Shown one piece after another: positions 45,225 to 56,157 of a DNA stretch of 64,000 bases. Every line of letters starts with the position of its first letter. Position 1 is the first letter of the stretch. The notes under the pieces are model-generated. The model was not told where the DNA came from, made no database searches, and worked only from the letters and a program-made list of their open reading frames with translations. The DNA is from Adineta ricciae (lineage: Eukaryota; Rotifera; Eurotatoria; Adinetida; Adinetidae). A program made the translations under genes and the position numbers. The DNA is taken from positions 1 through 64,000 of the forward strand of contig CAJNOJ010000373.1 in NCBI GenBank assembly GCA_905250025.1, in the 5' to 3' direction.

Positions 45225-45914
45225 TTAAACGAATTCTTCGATATGACGTTCGCATAAAACATCCATATAATGTCTCCATCGAGTATAATACCATGCTTCA
45301 ATCTTTTCTCCACAAGATTTGGATCGAGTGTCAAAACAATTGTTGAGGATACATGAAACAATCACGAGGACGATTGGAAATACACATTGCATGATTATCA
45401 TACCAAAAACACATTGATAATATCTTTCTGGACAAGACAACAGCATCACAGCTTTCTTATTCTGAAGTGTTACTCTAATATCATTCATTTCTGCGCCTGT
45501 AAAAATAAACAGATCTATGAAAAGATGCCACCCGGGTACACATACATAGGCCACAGCCATTTGTACAATATGAAAATATAAAGGCCATTCACGACGTATT
45601 AGTTTACGAATAAGAAAAATAAAAATACCTAAAACGAATGGAACATTCATAAACAAAGATGCACGTATCCATCCAAGATTTTCATATGTAAGTGGACAGT
45701 TGAAACAGGCTAATATGATTTGAGGAATAGAAAATAATAGAAGGCCAAGGATTAGGATAATTTTTATCAATCGATCACAATATTTTATGAAACATGGGCT
45801 TGAAGTTCTCGATGGTCTTTCATGTGTAACATGATGAATAGAAGTATCGTAAACGCGAGGAGATAAAATTCCAATCATATCAGCATAAGGTGGTCGATTC
45901 AATTTGAAAGACAT
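45225..45914 (-). CDS. Four-TM membrane protein of unknown function
   Basis: 229 residues in one exon. A polar N-terminal tail of about 48 residues is followed by four hydrophobic segments: IILILGLLLFSIPQIILA, ASLFMNVPFVLGIFIFLI, FHIVQMAVAYVCVP and MIIMQCVFPIVLVIVSCIL. The tail after TM4 has a few Cys and basic residues. The loops contain two Cys (CFNCP) that could pair. I do not recognise the family; the layout resembles tetraspan proteins without the tetraspanin CCG motif. The stop codon lies 110 bases from the F-box gene start on the same strand. Confidence 0.55.
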   Translation of the reverse strand: MSFKLNRPPYADMIGILSPRVYDTSIHHVTHERPSRTSSPCFIKYCDRLIKIILILGLLLFSIPQIILACFNCPLTYENLGWIRASLFMNVPFVLGIFIFLIRKLIRREWPLYFHIVQMAVAYVCVPGWHLFIDLFIFTGAEMNDIRVTLQNKKAVMLLSCPERYYQCVFGMIIMQCVFPIVLVIVSCILNNCFDTRSKSCGEKIEAWYYTRWRHYMDVLCERHIEEFV

Positions 45915-46735
45915 TACTCTTTTAATAAAAATTTAAAAATATTTTGTTTGAGTATATTTGCTAGGCTATTTATATATATGAGAATACGATCTATTGTATC
46001 ACTTTCTTTCGATGATTCATTATCTGTTGATTATCATGGTAAAAGTTCTATTTGTTATAACAGATAACGAAACACTTTTATCATTTTATATTTCGCAAAT
46101 ATTTGTCCAAGATTCATTTTTTTACCAACGAAAAAGTACATGAGAAAAAAAATCATAAGTCAAATCCGTTCTGTCTCTCAAACATTCTATGAAGTCATTT
46201 CGATTCGGAGAGATATACAAGTACAGAGGGTAAAACGAAGATTTCACGTGTACAGGTCTTATTTAATGGAGAACTCTTTGGTGTTTCATGCATGAAATAT
46301 CTGATATTCAGTTTCTATTGAAGATAGTTCGTCTAGTGACGATGCACGGAGAACTATTGGGCTTCATCTAACACTACTGACTTTTCTTGTTTACCTTCTG
46401 TTGGGTCAAGAGAAAGTAATAAAACTTGTGGATATACTTAGATGATGAAACGATTTTATTCTAATTTTTTATATCTACTTCGTCATTCAAAAAGTGTAAG
46501 AAACTTTTCGAAAATGAATTTTATTTCATACGACACTTCTATAAACAAGAGAAAGTGACTAACACGCTCTCTGTATATCAACTAAAGGGAAAAGAATGTC
46601 AACTGACTTATGTTTGCTACTTCATACTTAATCATTAGGATAGTTTTATAAACAAGATCATCTATTCGTACAGATTGAGAAAAATTCAGATTTTATTTTT
46701 CAAGATACGAAATGTGACAGTTTTACATAGAAAGA
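45915..46735. other. Intergenic stretch
   Basis: There is no gene. From 46222 the sequence is shared with the copy beginning at 56158. A 53-base unit bounded by GTCAAGAGAA repeats is present in the other copy (56338-56400) and missing here. Confidence 0.5.
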
Positions 46736-48363
46736 TTATTTTTGATATTGATATGCGCAACTGACAAAGTCTGACGTTTCTTCAAAATATGATTGTGATG
46801 TTTTATTTGTACATGCACCTCCACCAGTTTTACCAACATGTGGACAATGAATAGCTGGTGCGATTGCTGCTAATTGAATATGAATTAATCGACAAACAAC
46901 ATTATTTTGGTCGGCTCGATCATATGATCCAAATGGAGTTTGTGGTTCACTCAAAAATGAGATACATTCATTGACATCTGTATATTGTTGATTTGATGAG
47001 CCGACAGGACAAGTTATTTGTATTGCTTGGCATAGATTTGAAATCACAAAAGTATGTTCTTCTGGAGCTAAATCGAATGTTAAACCTGCATTTGGGACCA
47101 CAGCTTCATATCCACATACTTTGAATTGTTCATCAAAAGCTATCATTGTCGAAAACGTTACTTTTTTGGTCGATTGTAAATTTATTTGGAGTTTAAAGAA
47201 GGTTCGATAATAGTTTGGATCAAATCCCCATTGTAATAAATCTAGGGTATCAATTAAAATTGATCTTGGTGGTAAATTTGGAATAGCACACAAAAGACCA
47301 TATAAATATTCTGTTGCCGTGTCAGTTGTTAAAAATGTTCCAACAGGTTGGACACGACCAATTAAATTGGATGATATATATTGATTACGAACAGTGGCAT
47401 TTAGGATCATTTCTACGCAGATCCCTTGTTTGATTGTATTCAGAAATCTTACCGTGGCTTCTTTTAATTTCTTCTGAACTTTCACAATCGTATTCGAATA
47501 TGTAGAAGTTGCAACTAAAGTCAGAGCAAATAAAAAGTGAATCAATCACGGGAAATTATGTTACCTGCTGTCGTGGTTCGTCGTGGTGGTCTATTGTAGA
47601 AACGAGATGGTGGATCATAATCATCCTCATCATCATCATTATCTTCACTATCGTTTTCATTTTCATCCATCTCAATTGTCGAATGAAGATTTGATGATCG
47701 ATAGTAATCTTTCGGAATGGATAAAGATTCAAGTTTTGTACGAACACTTCCACGAAAACCACCTTGACCTGGTCGAAATATTGGAATATTTGGACCAATT
47801 ACTATGAAATAATATCATACGTATAAGAAAATTCGAGAAGAAAAAATAAGACGAACATGGTGTTGGATTAAAAAATGGAAGCATATTAATTGGTCCAGTT
47901 GGTAAACTTCCGCTGCTGACAAGACTTGCATAACCAGATGCAATGAGTTCTGCGACGGAGAATAATTGACCATAGGTGTTCACCAGTGGTGGTAAAATGT
48001 AAACTGAACTTCTTAGATAGAACAAATGATTGTCAGTGCAGTGAGACATTTACCTCCTCCTGACACGGAGAAAATCAATGTTTGTTTGGTTAGTCGATCG
48101 GCAAATATTGGCACTCGTGGCATAAAATGGAAAAATGGACCATTTAAAGCTGTAAGAGAAAAAGAAAGGAATATGAAATGGCTTTAGCAGTTGAAGAGTC
48201 TACGAATTTGTCGACGATTAAAACGAGCAACAGGAAATCGGAATCGTTCTGGTTGACGTCGTCTATCATCAGCATCTTTGCGAAGAAAAACATTCATATA
48301 GCCAATATCATCACGTTCTCGAAATCTCTACTCAGAGGGAAAAGAAAAATTACTCAAAAAACA
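46222..48363. repeat. Block also present at 56158-58343
   Basis: It covers the 3' flank and exons 4-8 of the 8-exon membrane protein gene. The other copy is bounded on both sides by an 'n'. Divergence is a few percent by eye. Confidence 0.9.
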
Positions 48364-48752
48364 GTCAAAAATACTCACATCTTCCGACGTATATGATCGT
48401 AATTGGGGTAACTTTTCATCATTTTCCATATCTATTCATGGATTTTTCTATTTAAATTTCTCTCGAATATCATTTTGATTTACCTTTCTCCCTAGTTGAA
48501 TGGTTCGAAATCCAAACAACCGTAGAAACACCGACAATCGCTAATAGTAAAAACGATATCCATAGGATTTTCTTTTGAAATAGAAATGAAACATTCATCC
48601 ATGTTCGTCTAAAACATTGACTCTATATGATTGATTTTATGGTCAAAACAACTTTACCTGTGTTTCATTGTTTGCGGAGGTGTGGAGTCTGCCATACATT
48701 CTAGTTCTAATTGATATTCATCTTCAGTAGCTTTTTCGATAGAGTCGACCAT
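46736..48752 (-). CDS. 8-exon single-pass membrane protein, complete copy
   Basis: I infer eight exons: 48658-48752, 48484-48608, 48379-48431, 48204-48327, 48054-48149, 47857-48003, 47565-47801 and 46736-47514. All join in phase with GT-AG introns of 36-142 bases and give 551 residues. The long open frame reaching 47545 is partly intron; the last exon begins VATSTYS. The product has a short N-terminal tail, one TM segment at about residues 45-64 (ILWISFLLLAIVGVSTVVWI), a basic stretch, then a large region with an acidic Asp-rich segment in exon 7 and a Cys-containing C-terminal domain (CHPHVGKTG-like region, SYDRADQNNVVCRL). It is probably a type II membrane protein with the C-terminus outside. 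I do not recognise the family. Three copies occur in the window. Confidence 0.7.
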
Positions 48753-50040
48753 ATTGATGAATTGTTTTGTTAAACAATACACAAATATTTATAGTATACG
48801 CGTTAAAAACCTGTCTTTTATAGTCACAGAAATCTATATTTCTGATAAATTTATGACTTATTTGAAGATAGGAGATATTTATCTACTTGAATATCACGTT
48901 GTGAAATACGTGCATGAGATAAACATTTCTTTCGGATTGACTACTGAAGTTTTATTAGCTTTTACAAGTATCTTTATGAATTCCTAAAAAATCGGAAGAC
49001 GAAAACTATTGAATCGTTTATGACATTTTCCAGATGTCACATGAATTTTGAGTAGTATCAGACATATGATTTATAATACTCATTTTTACTGCCTTTAAGT
49101 ACCATGTCGTATGATGATAAAACGATTACTTTTACCCATTCGTATCAAAGCTTTGGTCGATTTCATCATAAAATAGAGATAAGAAAAGAAACCCTTTCAT
49201 CTACAACTTACATTTCAAAGTAACCGAACGGTCAAAGAGTATCAGAATCCTTGTCATAGATTATTTCGTTGTTTCGCTAATGTCTGTTCTTGCGCTTCCA
49301 TCTTGAGGGTCGATGTGTTCTTTTTTATATAGATACAGAAAATCCCTACAATCTACATTTGGACCTTTTTTAAGGGTCTATTATAGTCAGGTAGGATTTC
49401 AGTTCGGCATACAAAATTTTAAAATATTAAATTTCAAGCGATCAAGGGAAAATAGTTTTGTTCAATTGTTTACATAGTTGGAATCCACAGGTGCGTGAGT
49501 ATCAATACAAAATGAATGTATACGCATCAACAGATACTATCCTCTACTCCATATAATTTATCATACGCCCTCAACGAAGATAATAGAAAAGATACAGAGA
49601 ATTTATAACACATGGGATCGCCAAGGGAGGATGAGGGTGCACCACGACCAAACGCAAAAGTAAAAACGAAACATCCGCTAACTTCCGGGGGTTGGTAGGG
49701 GTGTCTTCCACCGTAACTCCATTGCTTTCCATAACCGCTACAAGTATTCTAGAATTGATGGGATACATTGTTATGCACTCACTTATATTTACTGATACGA
49801 AGATATGTACTCGTGTTTACGTAGTCCTCATCGCATTTTATCGAGTAAACTTGTGTTTAAAGATTGCAATCGCACTAGTTTCTTCGTAGTTCATGAACTT
49901 CAGTGACTATCGGCACGGAGCACTTACTTGACTAGATTGTTCTCCTTCAGAAGTCAAACTTGAGAGTTTTGGCATCTTTAGTGAATTCGATTGAAATTTA
50001 CAATTCATCCATTCTTTATTTGGGATTATCAATTCGACAT
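48242..50040. repeat. Block also present at 1-1985
   Basis: It is the counterpart of the window's first 2 kb, including exons 1-4 of the membrane protein gene and its upstream region. It lacks the 54-base unit seen at 1092-1145 and ends where a different neighbour begins. Confidence 0.85.
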
Positions 50041-50054
50041 TCTTTGAATTCAGT
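48753..50054. other. Intergenic stretch upstream of membrane protein gene
   Basis: It contains one 12-base copy of the catcttgagggt motif at 49299-49310. I see no gene. Confidence 0.5.
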
Positions 50055-51044
50055 TCAAATCTCAAACAGACAATCATAATAGGAGTAGAAGTAGAACAAT
50101 GGATCGATATTCCACCAGTTCAAGTAAAGTTTTAAAATATACGATTTTTCTTCGTTCGAATTTTGCAAAATAATTTGACGTTGTTTCTCGTCACAATCTC
50201 TAAAAGAAAAACCCAAAACCAATTCCATTTCATTATGATTAAAAAGAAAATGGCATACTTTATCCTTTCTGGTGGATAATCAATCAAAATCATATCCTTG
50301 ATCACCAAATTGATGTTCAAGTAATTTAATAACACCATGATTACCCAGCCTATTGACTAAACAAAAGGTCTCAATTTTGATAGAGGAAAATCTCTGATCG
50401 AGTAACTGATTTTTGTTGTCAACAAAGGAATACTTTGTATGTGGTTTTCGTGACAGTAGTTGATGAATCTGTTGAGCCATTTGTTCATCGAATATCCAGT
50501 TACACCCAGTCATTTGAAAAATATTAACGAAACTCGCGCCACTGGAATGATAACAGAATTGTTATAGTGCTGTTAGGTCTTTTGTAAACTAATAGAATCT
50601 TTCACAGAAAAGACCACTTGTTTTGTTTTTTTCTTACATTGGGACATGTTGAAAAGAGCGTAAGAAGAGATTTCACAGTTTGATTGTGTCGATACGCTTC
50701 GAAAACATATCCAAAATAGGTAGCATAGATTTCTTTCCACGCGGTAAAACTTCTACTTACTGAGAAATGATCGCGTAAGAAATATTGCTGTGCATTGTTA
50801 ACTAAAAGGAAGCCAATGATTACTGACGGTCAACTATTTTACATTTGTTCTTTACGTTTCGCATCAGATACATTAAAATCATCGATGTATTTTTAGGATA
50901 CCAAAGGGTCCAAATGCTCAGGACGTGTTTTCTCCTTGGATTTCCATTTGACTGATTGTTGAGCACATTGCACGCTATGATTATGAAAACGAGGATGAGC
51001 AACATCCGTTTCCACCCAAATTTCTTCACTTTCATCAAACACAT
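50055..51044 (-). pseudogene. Decayed type II membrane protein gene, unrecognised
   Basis: Protein-like sequence runs over most of this stretch, but in three frames. The first piece (51044 to about 50820) starts MCLMKVKKFGWKR and then has one TM segment (MLLILVFIIIACNVL). A frameshift near 50820 leads into a 60-codon piece (LLVNNAQQYFLRDHF, YGYVFEAYRHNQ-like). After an intron-like gap with an ACATTCCAG-type acceptor comes GASFVNIFQMTGCNWIFDEQ. A TGA at 50280-50282 follows GYDFD, and the same frame then continues for 74 codons to the stop at 50055 (LILQNSNEEK, LNWWNIDPLF-like composition). A single TM near the N-terminus and a lumenal-looking body would suit a Golgi enzyme, but I cannot name one. 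Confidence 0.45.
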
Positions 51045-51328
51045 TTGGCTTTAATTCGAGCTCCGAATTGCGAAATATCGTTTATTATTTATTGAATAGA
51101 ACAGACAGATTATGAGTGATACAATGTGCTCTCTCTGACACAAAATCGACCTGTATTCTTTATCGATGCGTAAAGAAGAGAACGAGATAAGACGGTTTTA
51201 TCCAATACTCTTTCTTACGTCAATTCATGATAACAATTACAAGAGAAATCTTTTATTATTTTTTTTTTCATTAGTATAAAACACGATGTCATCATACACA
51301 CAATGTCAAAAATATTGTATCAATCAAC

Positions 51329-51481
51329 ATGGCTAACAAATTCATTCCATCTCTTCATACATTACCAATGGAATTTGTCTATCGAATTTTTGATTTTCTG
51401 AATCCTTATGAAATTCTTATTTCGGTTCAGGATGTTTCTACAAGATTTAATTCAATAGTCCACACATACTATCGTTATAAG
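51329..51481 (+). pseudogene. Lone F-box first exon
   Basis: The ATG at 51329 opens 51 codons that form a bdelloid-type F-box (LPMEFVYRIFDFLNPYEI, DVSTRFNSIVHTYYRYK). It ends at a GTAACT donor at 51482. This is how many bdelloid F-box genes begin, with a repeat-rich second exon following. No second exon of that kind is visible in the next kilobase. The gene has probably been truncated. It could still be spliced to a distant exon that I do not recognise. Confidence 0.5.
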
Positions 51482-52536
51482 GTAACTTTTTTAAAATAAA
51501 ATTATCTATTCTGCCCTACAAGGAAAAACGGCCGAATTCCACAATACTTTGATATAGTTACATAAGACTTAGACATCATATTCGGAAAATCAAAGATGTT
51601 ATAATAAGATTGTCTGTACATGTAGAAATCGAATGTGAAAAGATTCGATGTGTTATTTAGATTTATAATCATCTTCGATTACATTACTAGAATCGGTCAA
51701 TGGTGTATTGTTACATCAAAAGGTCACTAGAGTTGGAAGATGAGACTGATGATTGAACGAGCAAATTATGAACTTTAAAAAGAGAATTCATATTTCTCAA
51801 TGACTCGTTTTGTCTTCTTTCTTATGCGCTTGTTGCAGCACATCTAACTTTCGAATGAAATCGGAAGTTTCCACATTTATTTTTCTCTTTTCTCACTTGT
51901 ATCGACGTAATCTACTTTGCACTTTTTTCTTTCTCTATTGGACATTTCAAAACATACATTTGCTTAATAGATTTCGATCTGTTTCCAGTATACGGTTACA
52001 AATCAAAAGTACATGTGATTTAGATATGGAAAGTATTTGAATTGAATGGAAGAAAAAGATCTACAATTAGCAGAAAAAATATCTTAATCGGTCAAATATT
52101 TAGTCATTAAAGCACAAGATTGAATATTAAAATGATCAGGATGTTTAGAATTTAACGAGCGGATTGATTAGCAGCTGAAGGTCCTATTGAAACTAACTAA
52201 AAAAAGCCTTTCTTTTTATCCATACTGTCACGACGAATATTCCTTTCATTTATCGTCCAATGAATGTCAGCGACATTCATGTTAAGAACAAACAACGATG
52301 TTGACATAAGAAGAAAAACAAATGTGCCATGTTGCCAATTGCGCACATAACTAACGAGACTAAAATGAATGACTACTTTCAACTTGTGTAGTAGGGGAAA
52401 AAATGTTTATTACTATTTCTTTCGTAGCAACCCTTCTACTTTGATAGGCAAATACATCGACTATTGATGTGATGCATAGAAGTGTATATAATAATGTACT
52501 TTTTTGGTTCGTTAGAGTATTTTTAGCAAAAAAACG
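51482..52536. other. Gene-free stretch
   Basis: There is no supported exon here. Short frames near 51810-52040 and 52197-52382 have no motif or splice partner. Confidence 0.4.
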
Positions 52537-53894
52537 ATGCCTCTCAAGAGATTTTTGGTTCATCGTCAAAGCGGTAGACAATTTCGTCTCAATGGGATTC
52601 ATCGATCAAGACGCTTGCCTGGAAAACATCATTTACGACAGAACTTTAGTGATCATGTAAAATATAGTGCGGATCAACTTCCACCGAGTGTTGATTTTCG
52701 ACCAAATATGCCACCTGTTGAAGATCAATCACAAATTGGAAGTTGGTAAGAGAAAAGTGATGGTTCTCTCAGAAATGTAGTCTATCCTGATTTTCCTTAG
52801 AGAAAAAATGTTTAAAGCTTTCGTCTAGAGATTTCATCTCTGATTTTTACGATAAGTTTCTTTTTCTCATCTAATTCTGTTTTTAATTTAGTACGGCAAA
52901 CAGTCTTGCTGGTAAATTCGGATCATGTTTTAGCATGTATATTAGATCTTTTTCTTGCCTCAGGTGCATACGAATATATCATCAAGAAGTCGGAGGGTAA
53001 TGACATAGCTGTCAGCCGTCTTTTCATCTATTATAATGAACGTGCTAAGGAAAATCCATCAAATATAACTGACTCCGGTGCTACACTAACAGATGGCATT
53101 GAGACGATAGAAGAATTCGGAGTTTGTCTCGAATCTTTTTGGCCATATGATATTTCACAGGTAAATACAAAGCCAAGTGATGAAGCTTATCAAGAAGCAG
53201 TAGGTCACAAAATCACCAACGCTCTCCAAGTGAATCGCGACCTGAATGAAATGAAATCATGTCTGGCACAAGGGTTTCCATTTGCCTTCGGATTACAATT
53301 GTATCCATCATTTAATAAGGCAACAACGGGAGGTGTTGTACGCATGCCAAGTTCTGATGAACTCAGCGGACAACCATTGGGAGGGTTGGTTACTCTGTTT
53401 AGTGAAGAGTTATCTATCTTTCTATTTTAGTCATGCACTTCTAGCAGTTGGATATAGTGATCAATCGCAATCATTTATTGTTCGAAATTCGTGGGGACAA
53501 GACTGGGTAAGAACAGTTGTTTTTATTTGTCATTATCTCAAAAATGACTTTATTGGGTTTTCGTAATGCTTCCGTAATTCCATTTCAAGTCTGTGACGAG
53601 CTATGAGAATGATTGCCGTTGCCTATTGGTATAATTGTCTCTTGATATTGTATCTTTAAAACTATGTTTCAGGGTGATCAAGGATATTGCTATATTCCAT
53701 ACGATTATATGACCAATACTGAATATTGTTATGATGCATGGACTATTCGTACTTTGAGTACCGATGATTTTGGTCAAGATGAATGGAATAATGACGATTC
53801 AGTCGATTATCGGCAGTCTAACGACAATGATGATGACAATGATGATGATAATGACAATCCAATCGAAGAGCACAGTTCAGACGATGGCAACTAA
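52537..53894 (+). CDS. Papain-family (C1A) cysteine protease-like protein
   Basis: Five exons, 52537-52745, 52892-52911, 52964-53384, 53431-53506 and 53673-53894, join in phase to give 315 residues. All three active-site regions appear only after splicing: the Gln and catalytic Cys (QSQIGSCTANSLAGA), the His (GGHALLAVGYSD) and the Asn (VRNSWGQDWG). The Cys is completed by exon 2, which is only 20 bases long. The N-terminus is short and basic (MPLKRFLVHRQSGRQ) with no signal peptide and no typical inhibitory propeptide. The mature domain begins PPSVDFRPNMPPVEDQ. The C-terminus is a very acidic Asp/Asn tail. Non-secreted prodomain-less C1A proteins of this type occur in bacteria and some protists. 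The substrate and location are unknown; cytosolic action is inferred. Confidence 0.8.
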
Positions 53895-54491
53895 CGCCAT
53901 GCTATGCAGTCCGCCATTTGGCACATCCTACATCAGACATTGAAAACTTTACCTGTAGTTATACCAGTGTAGGAGCCTGCGTCTTAGTATTGCATGAGAG
54001 TGAAAAAGACTCAAATAAATTATTAATCTCCAGAGTGATTATATTTAAAGTTCATCTCATGTTCACACCCTTGTGTCTATCTTAGAAGTATCGACACTAA
54101 TTAGTACATTCATATCATCTAAACGTTTGTCTAGAAAAAAGAAAAATGCATAAATGTGATAACTTCGAACCACTGTACATCTTTGAACATATATTCGTAT
54201 CTAACGTTTTTGTTTCTATCAATCTTTAAGTAGAAAAAATTTCAACAGATGAATATGAAGGAAAACGCAATCTTTACGTCTATTTTGATACGTTGATTGA
54301 ATACCACGAGTTCTTGTCGTTTTCGATGCGTTGGCAAAATACCAATGTGTAGAATGAAACTGTTCTGCTCGAAATGCTCTTCGAGTAACATTGGAACAAC
54401 ATCAAGTCTGTTCGACTTTAAATAAATCATCGAACGTTAAGATTTGATAAAAGATTGAAAATGAATAGTCCGCAATGTTAATAAGTATGTT
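53895..54491. other. Intergenic stretch
   Basis: AATAAA-like sequence near 54013 (tcaaataaattatt) probably ends the protease transcript. I see no other gene. Confidence 0.4.
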
Positions 54492-54953
54492 TCATTGCTT
54501 GCCTAGAGATAACAATGACATTGTTTGACTTTTGTTAGAAGTGTGTCGAACAGGAAATGGTTGCCAATATGCAAACATATGATGAAGAGAAATTAAACAA
54601 TTAATGCCACTTTGAAGATAACCACGTAGCTCACCTTGATGATCAACTTGATGGAAATGTGGATTTTGTGTTTGATTTAAATGAAGATATTCAGTGACAC
54701 AACGTCCAATCATCTCGTCGCCACCAAACGATGTTAAATATTTCTTTTGACATTGATCGATCCATGGCAACAGATATGCAACTAATGTACGACTAAGAAG
54801 AATACCTCCACCACCGTAAGCAAAATAATCTCCATGCGTAATGATTGATTGTTGTCGATCAGAAATATTGCCTAAATAGATCAGTTGCGATCTTGAGGGT
54901 GTGGGTGAGGGTGTCGATCCTTGAAATTGTTCAAGTTTTCGCACATTACACAT
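54492..54953 (-). pseudogene. C-terminal half of a GT31/DUF604-like glycosyltransferase
   Basis: The frame encodes the acceptor-side half of a fringe-type or DUF604-like glycosyltransferase: FAYGGGGILLSRTL, a GGDEMIGRCV motif, HFHQVDHQGELRGYL and ISLHHM. The N-terminal half with the nucleotide-sugar and DxD regions is absent. The homologous part starts at about codon 23 (SQLIYLGNIS). The codons before it (TPSPTPS) are simply the translation of telomere-like repeats at 54891-54914. The piece looks like a gene broken at a chromosome end and later internalised, and is not expected to be active. Confidence 0.6.
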
Positions 54954-55911
54954 TGAATGAAAATTTGATTTTAGCGAAGTTTCAAAGATGAAGACAATTA
55001 CTTCTTCTCATACGTAGTTCGTGACGAATATTGCTGATGAGAACTATTTCTATACCATCATATGAATAAATAAAGTTCGTCGCATGTGACTCGCTTGACC
55101 CTCGACTGAAGAAAAGTAACCAAAGTCAAGGGATTTCAATCATTCTCTGCAGTGTATCAGTATTAGTTTCAGAAGTTTTGTCGCTCCCAATAGTAATTGA
55201 GGTTCAATCTTCATTAATAAGACGTCATACTCTGTTTCAAAAGAGAAATAGAATATATTTTCATCTCCCCTTTTTTCTTTCCTAAAATATTGTGCTGAAC
55301 AGCTAATCATTCGTTCGTGTCCTACCGGCGCGACTCACGGCTAGCCACTCCTACCTGATCGCCTTTCCTATTTCAGAATATTCCATCTCTATTCCAGCAC
55401 TATACTTTGGAAAAAGTTCTCTGTAAGTGTGGGCTATCTTCAACTTGACAACATTTTCTGATCGAAAAAGTAGATTGATCTTCGATAGCATTATCTATAT
55501 CATTATCAAATTTTGATCGATCGATCGATTGATTTGTCCCGATCGCTCATTAGTAACCTCTCAACCATCAAAACTCTTCGCTTAGACTTCGGATTAGTCA
55601 CCGTATAATTTCATTATCTTTTGAAATCTCGCTTCTCATTGGTCTATCTTCGATAAGTCACCACCAGTCCGTGGATTTTCACCTCTGATCTTTCACCTGT
55701 GTCCCGCAACAGACAGATATACATACATACACACGAATTTCCGTTTTTTTCGTACACATGTTCCTTTCAGTTCAGGGAGCAATAATATAAATACTGGAAA
55801 ATATATCAAAGAAGAAGAAAAAGGAAAAGATAGATCAATGGCACGTTCTATTAACCCCCCCTTCATGTCTCTTATACAGTTGTGTACAATAAAGAATGGC
55901 GAACATAATCC
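54954..55911. other. Gene-free stretch
   Basis: There is no supported gene here. Simple sequence includes GATC tetranucleotide runs near 55518-55532 and CATA repeats near 55722. Confidence 0.4.
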
Positions 55912-55916
55912 ATGGT

Positions 55917-56122
55917 TGTAACGATAATGATATCGTTCATCTCTTTCTATTCTTTATTCTCTCACCTCTATATCATATTATCTCCGGGTCATATCTCTCT
56001 TTCCTCTTCTCTATATAAGTGCGTGTCGTACTGTGAAAGAGATACATTCTGGTCATGTAGAGTAGTCAATAAACATCGATACCGTGAGAAGCGGTCAGCT
56101 ACTCAACCAGTTTGTCGTTACA
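55917..56122 (+). mobile_element. Solo LTR, 206 bp, with 5-bp target duplication
   Basis: The element starts TGTAACGA and ends TCGTTACA, perfect 8-base inverted ends with the TG...CA form of LTRs. It is flanked on both sides by ATGGT (55912-55916 and 56123-56127), a 5-base target-site duplication. Inside are a TATATAAG box at 56012-56019 and an AATAAA at 56069-56074, which set the orientation to plus. No internal retroelement sequence follows in the 30 bases before the 'n' at 56157. A 5' LTR followed by a primer site starting TGGTG is the alternative, but that sequence does not resemble a tRNA 3' end. Confidence 0.6.
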
Positions 56123-56156
56123 ATGGTGTCATACAATAGGTGATTATCCAAACCAT

Positions 56157-56157
56157 N
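56157..56157. other. Single-base ambiguity at a discontinuity
   Basis: The 'n' joins sequence next to the solo LTR to the interior of the 46222-48363 repeat. Confidence 0.9.

Noticed and set aside
46736..47545. Long frame starting MIHFLFALTL as a complete secreted protein
   Set aside because: The first nine codons are intron. The last exon starts at VATSTYS (47514) and joins in phase to seven upstream exons.
55490..55535. GATC-rich run as a regulatory or origin element
   Set aside because: It is a short simple tetranucleotide repeat without further structure.
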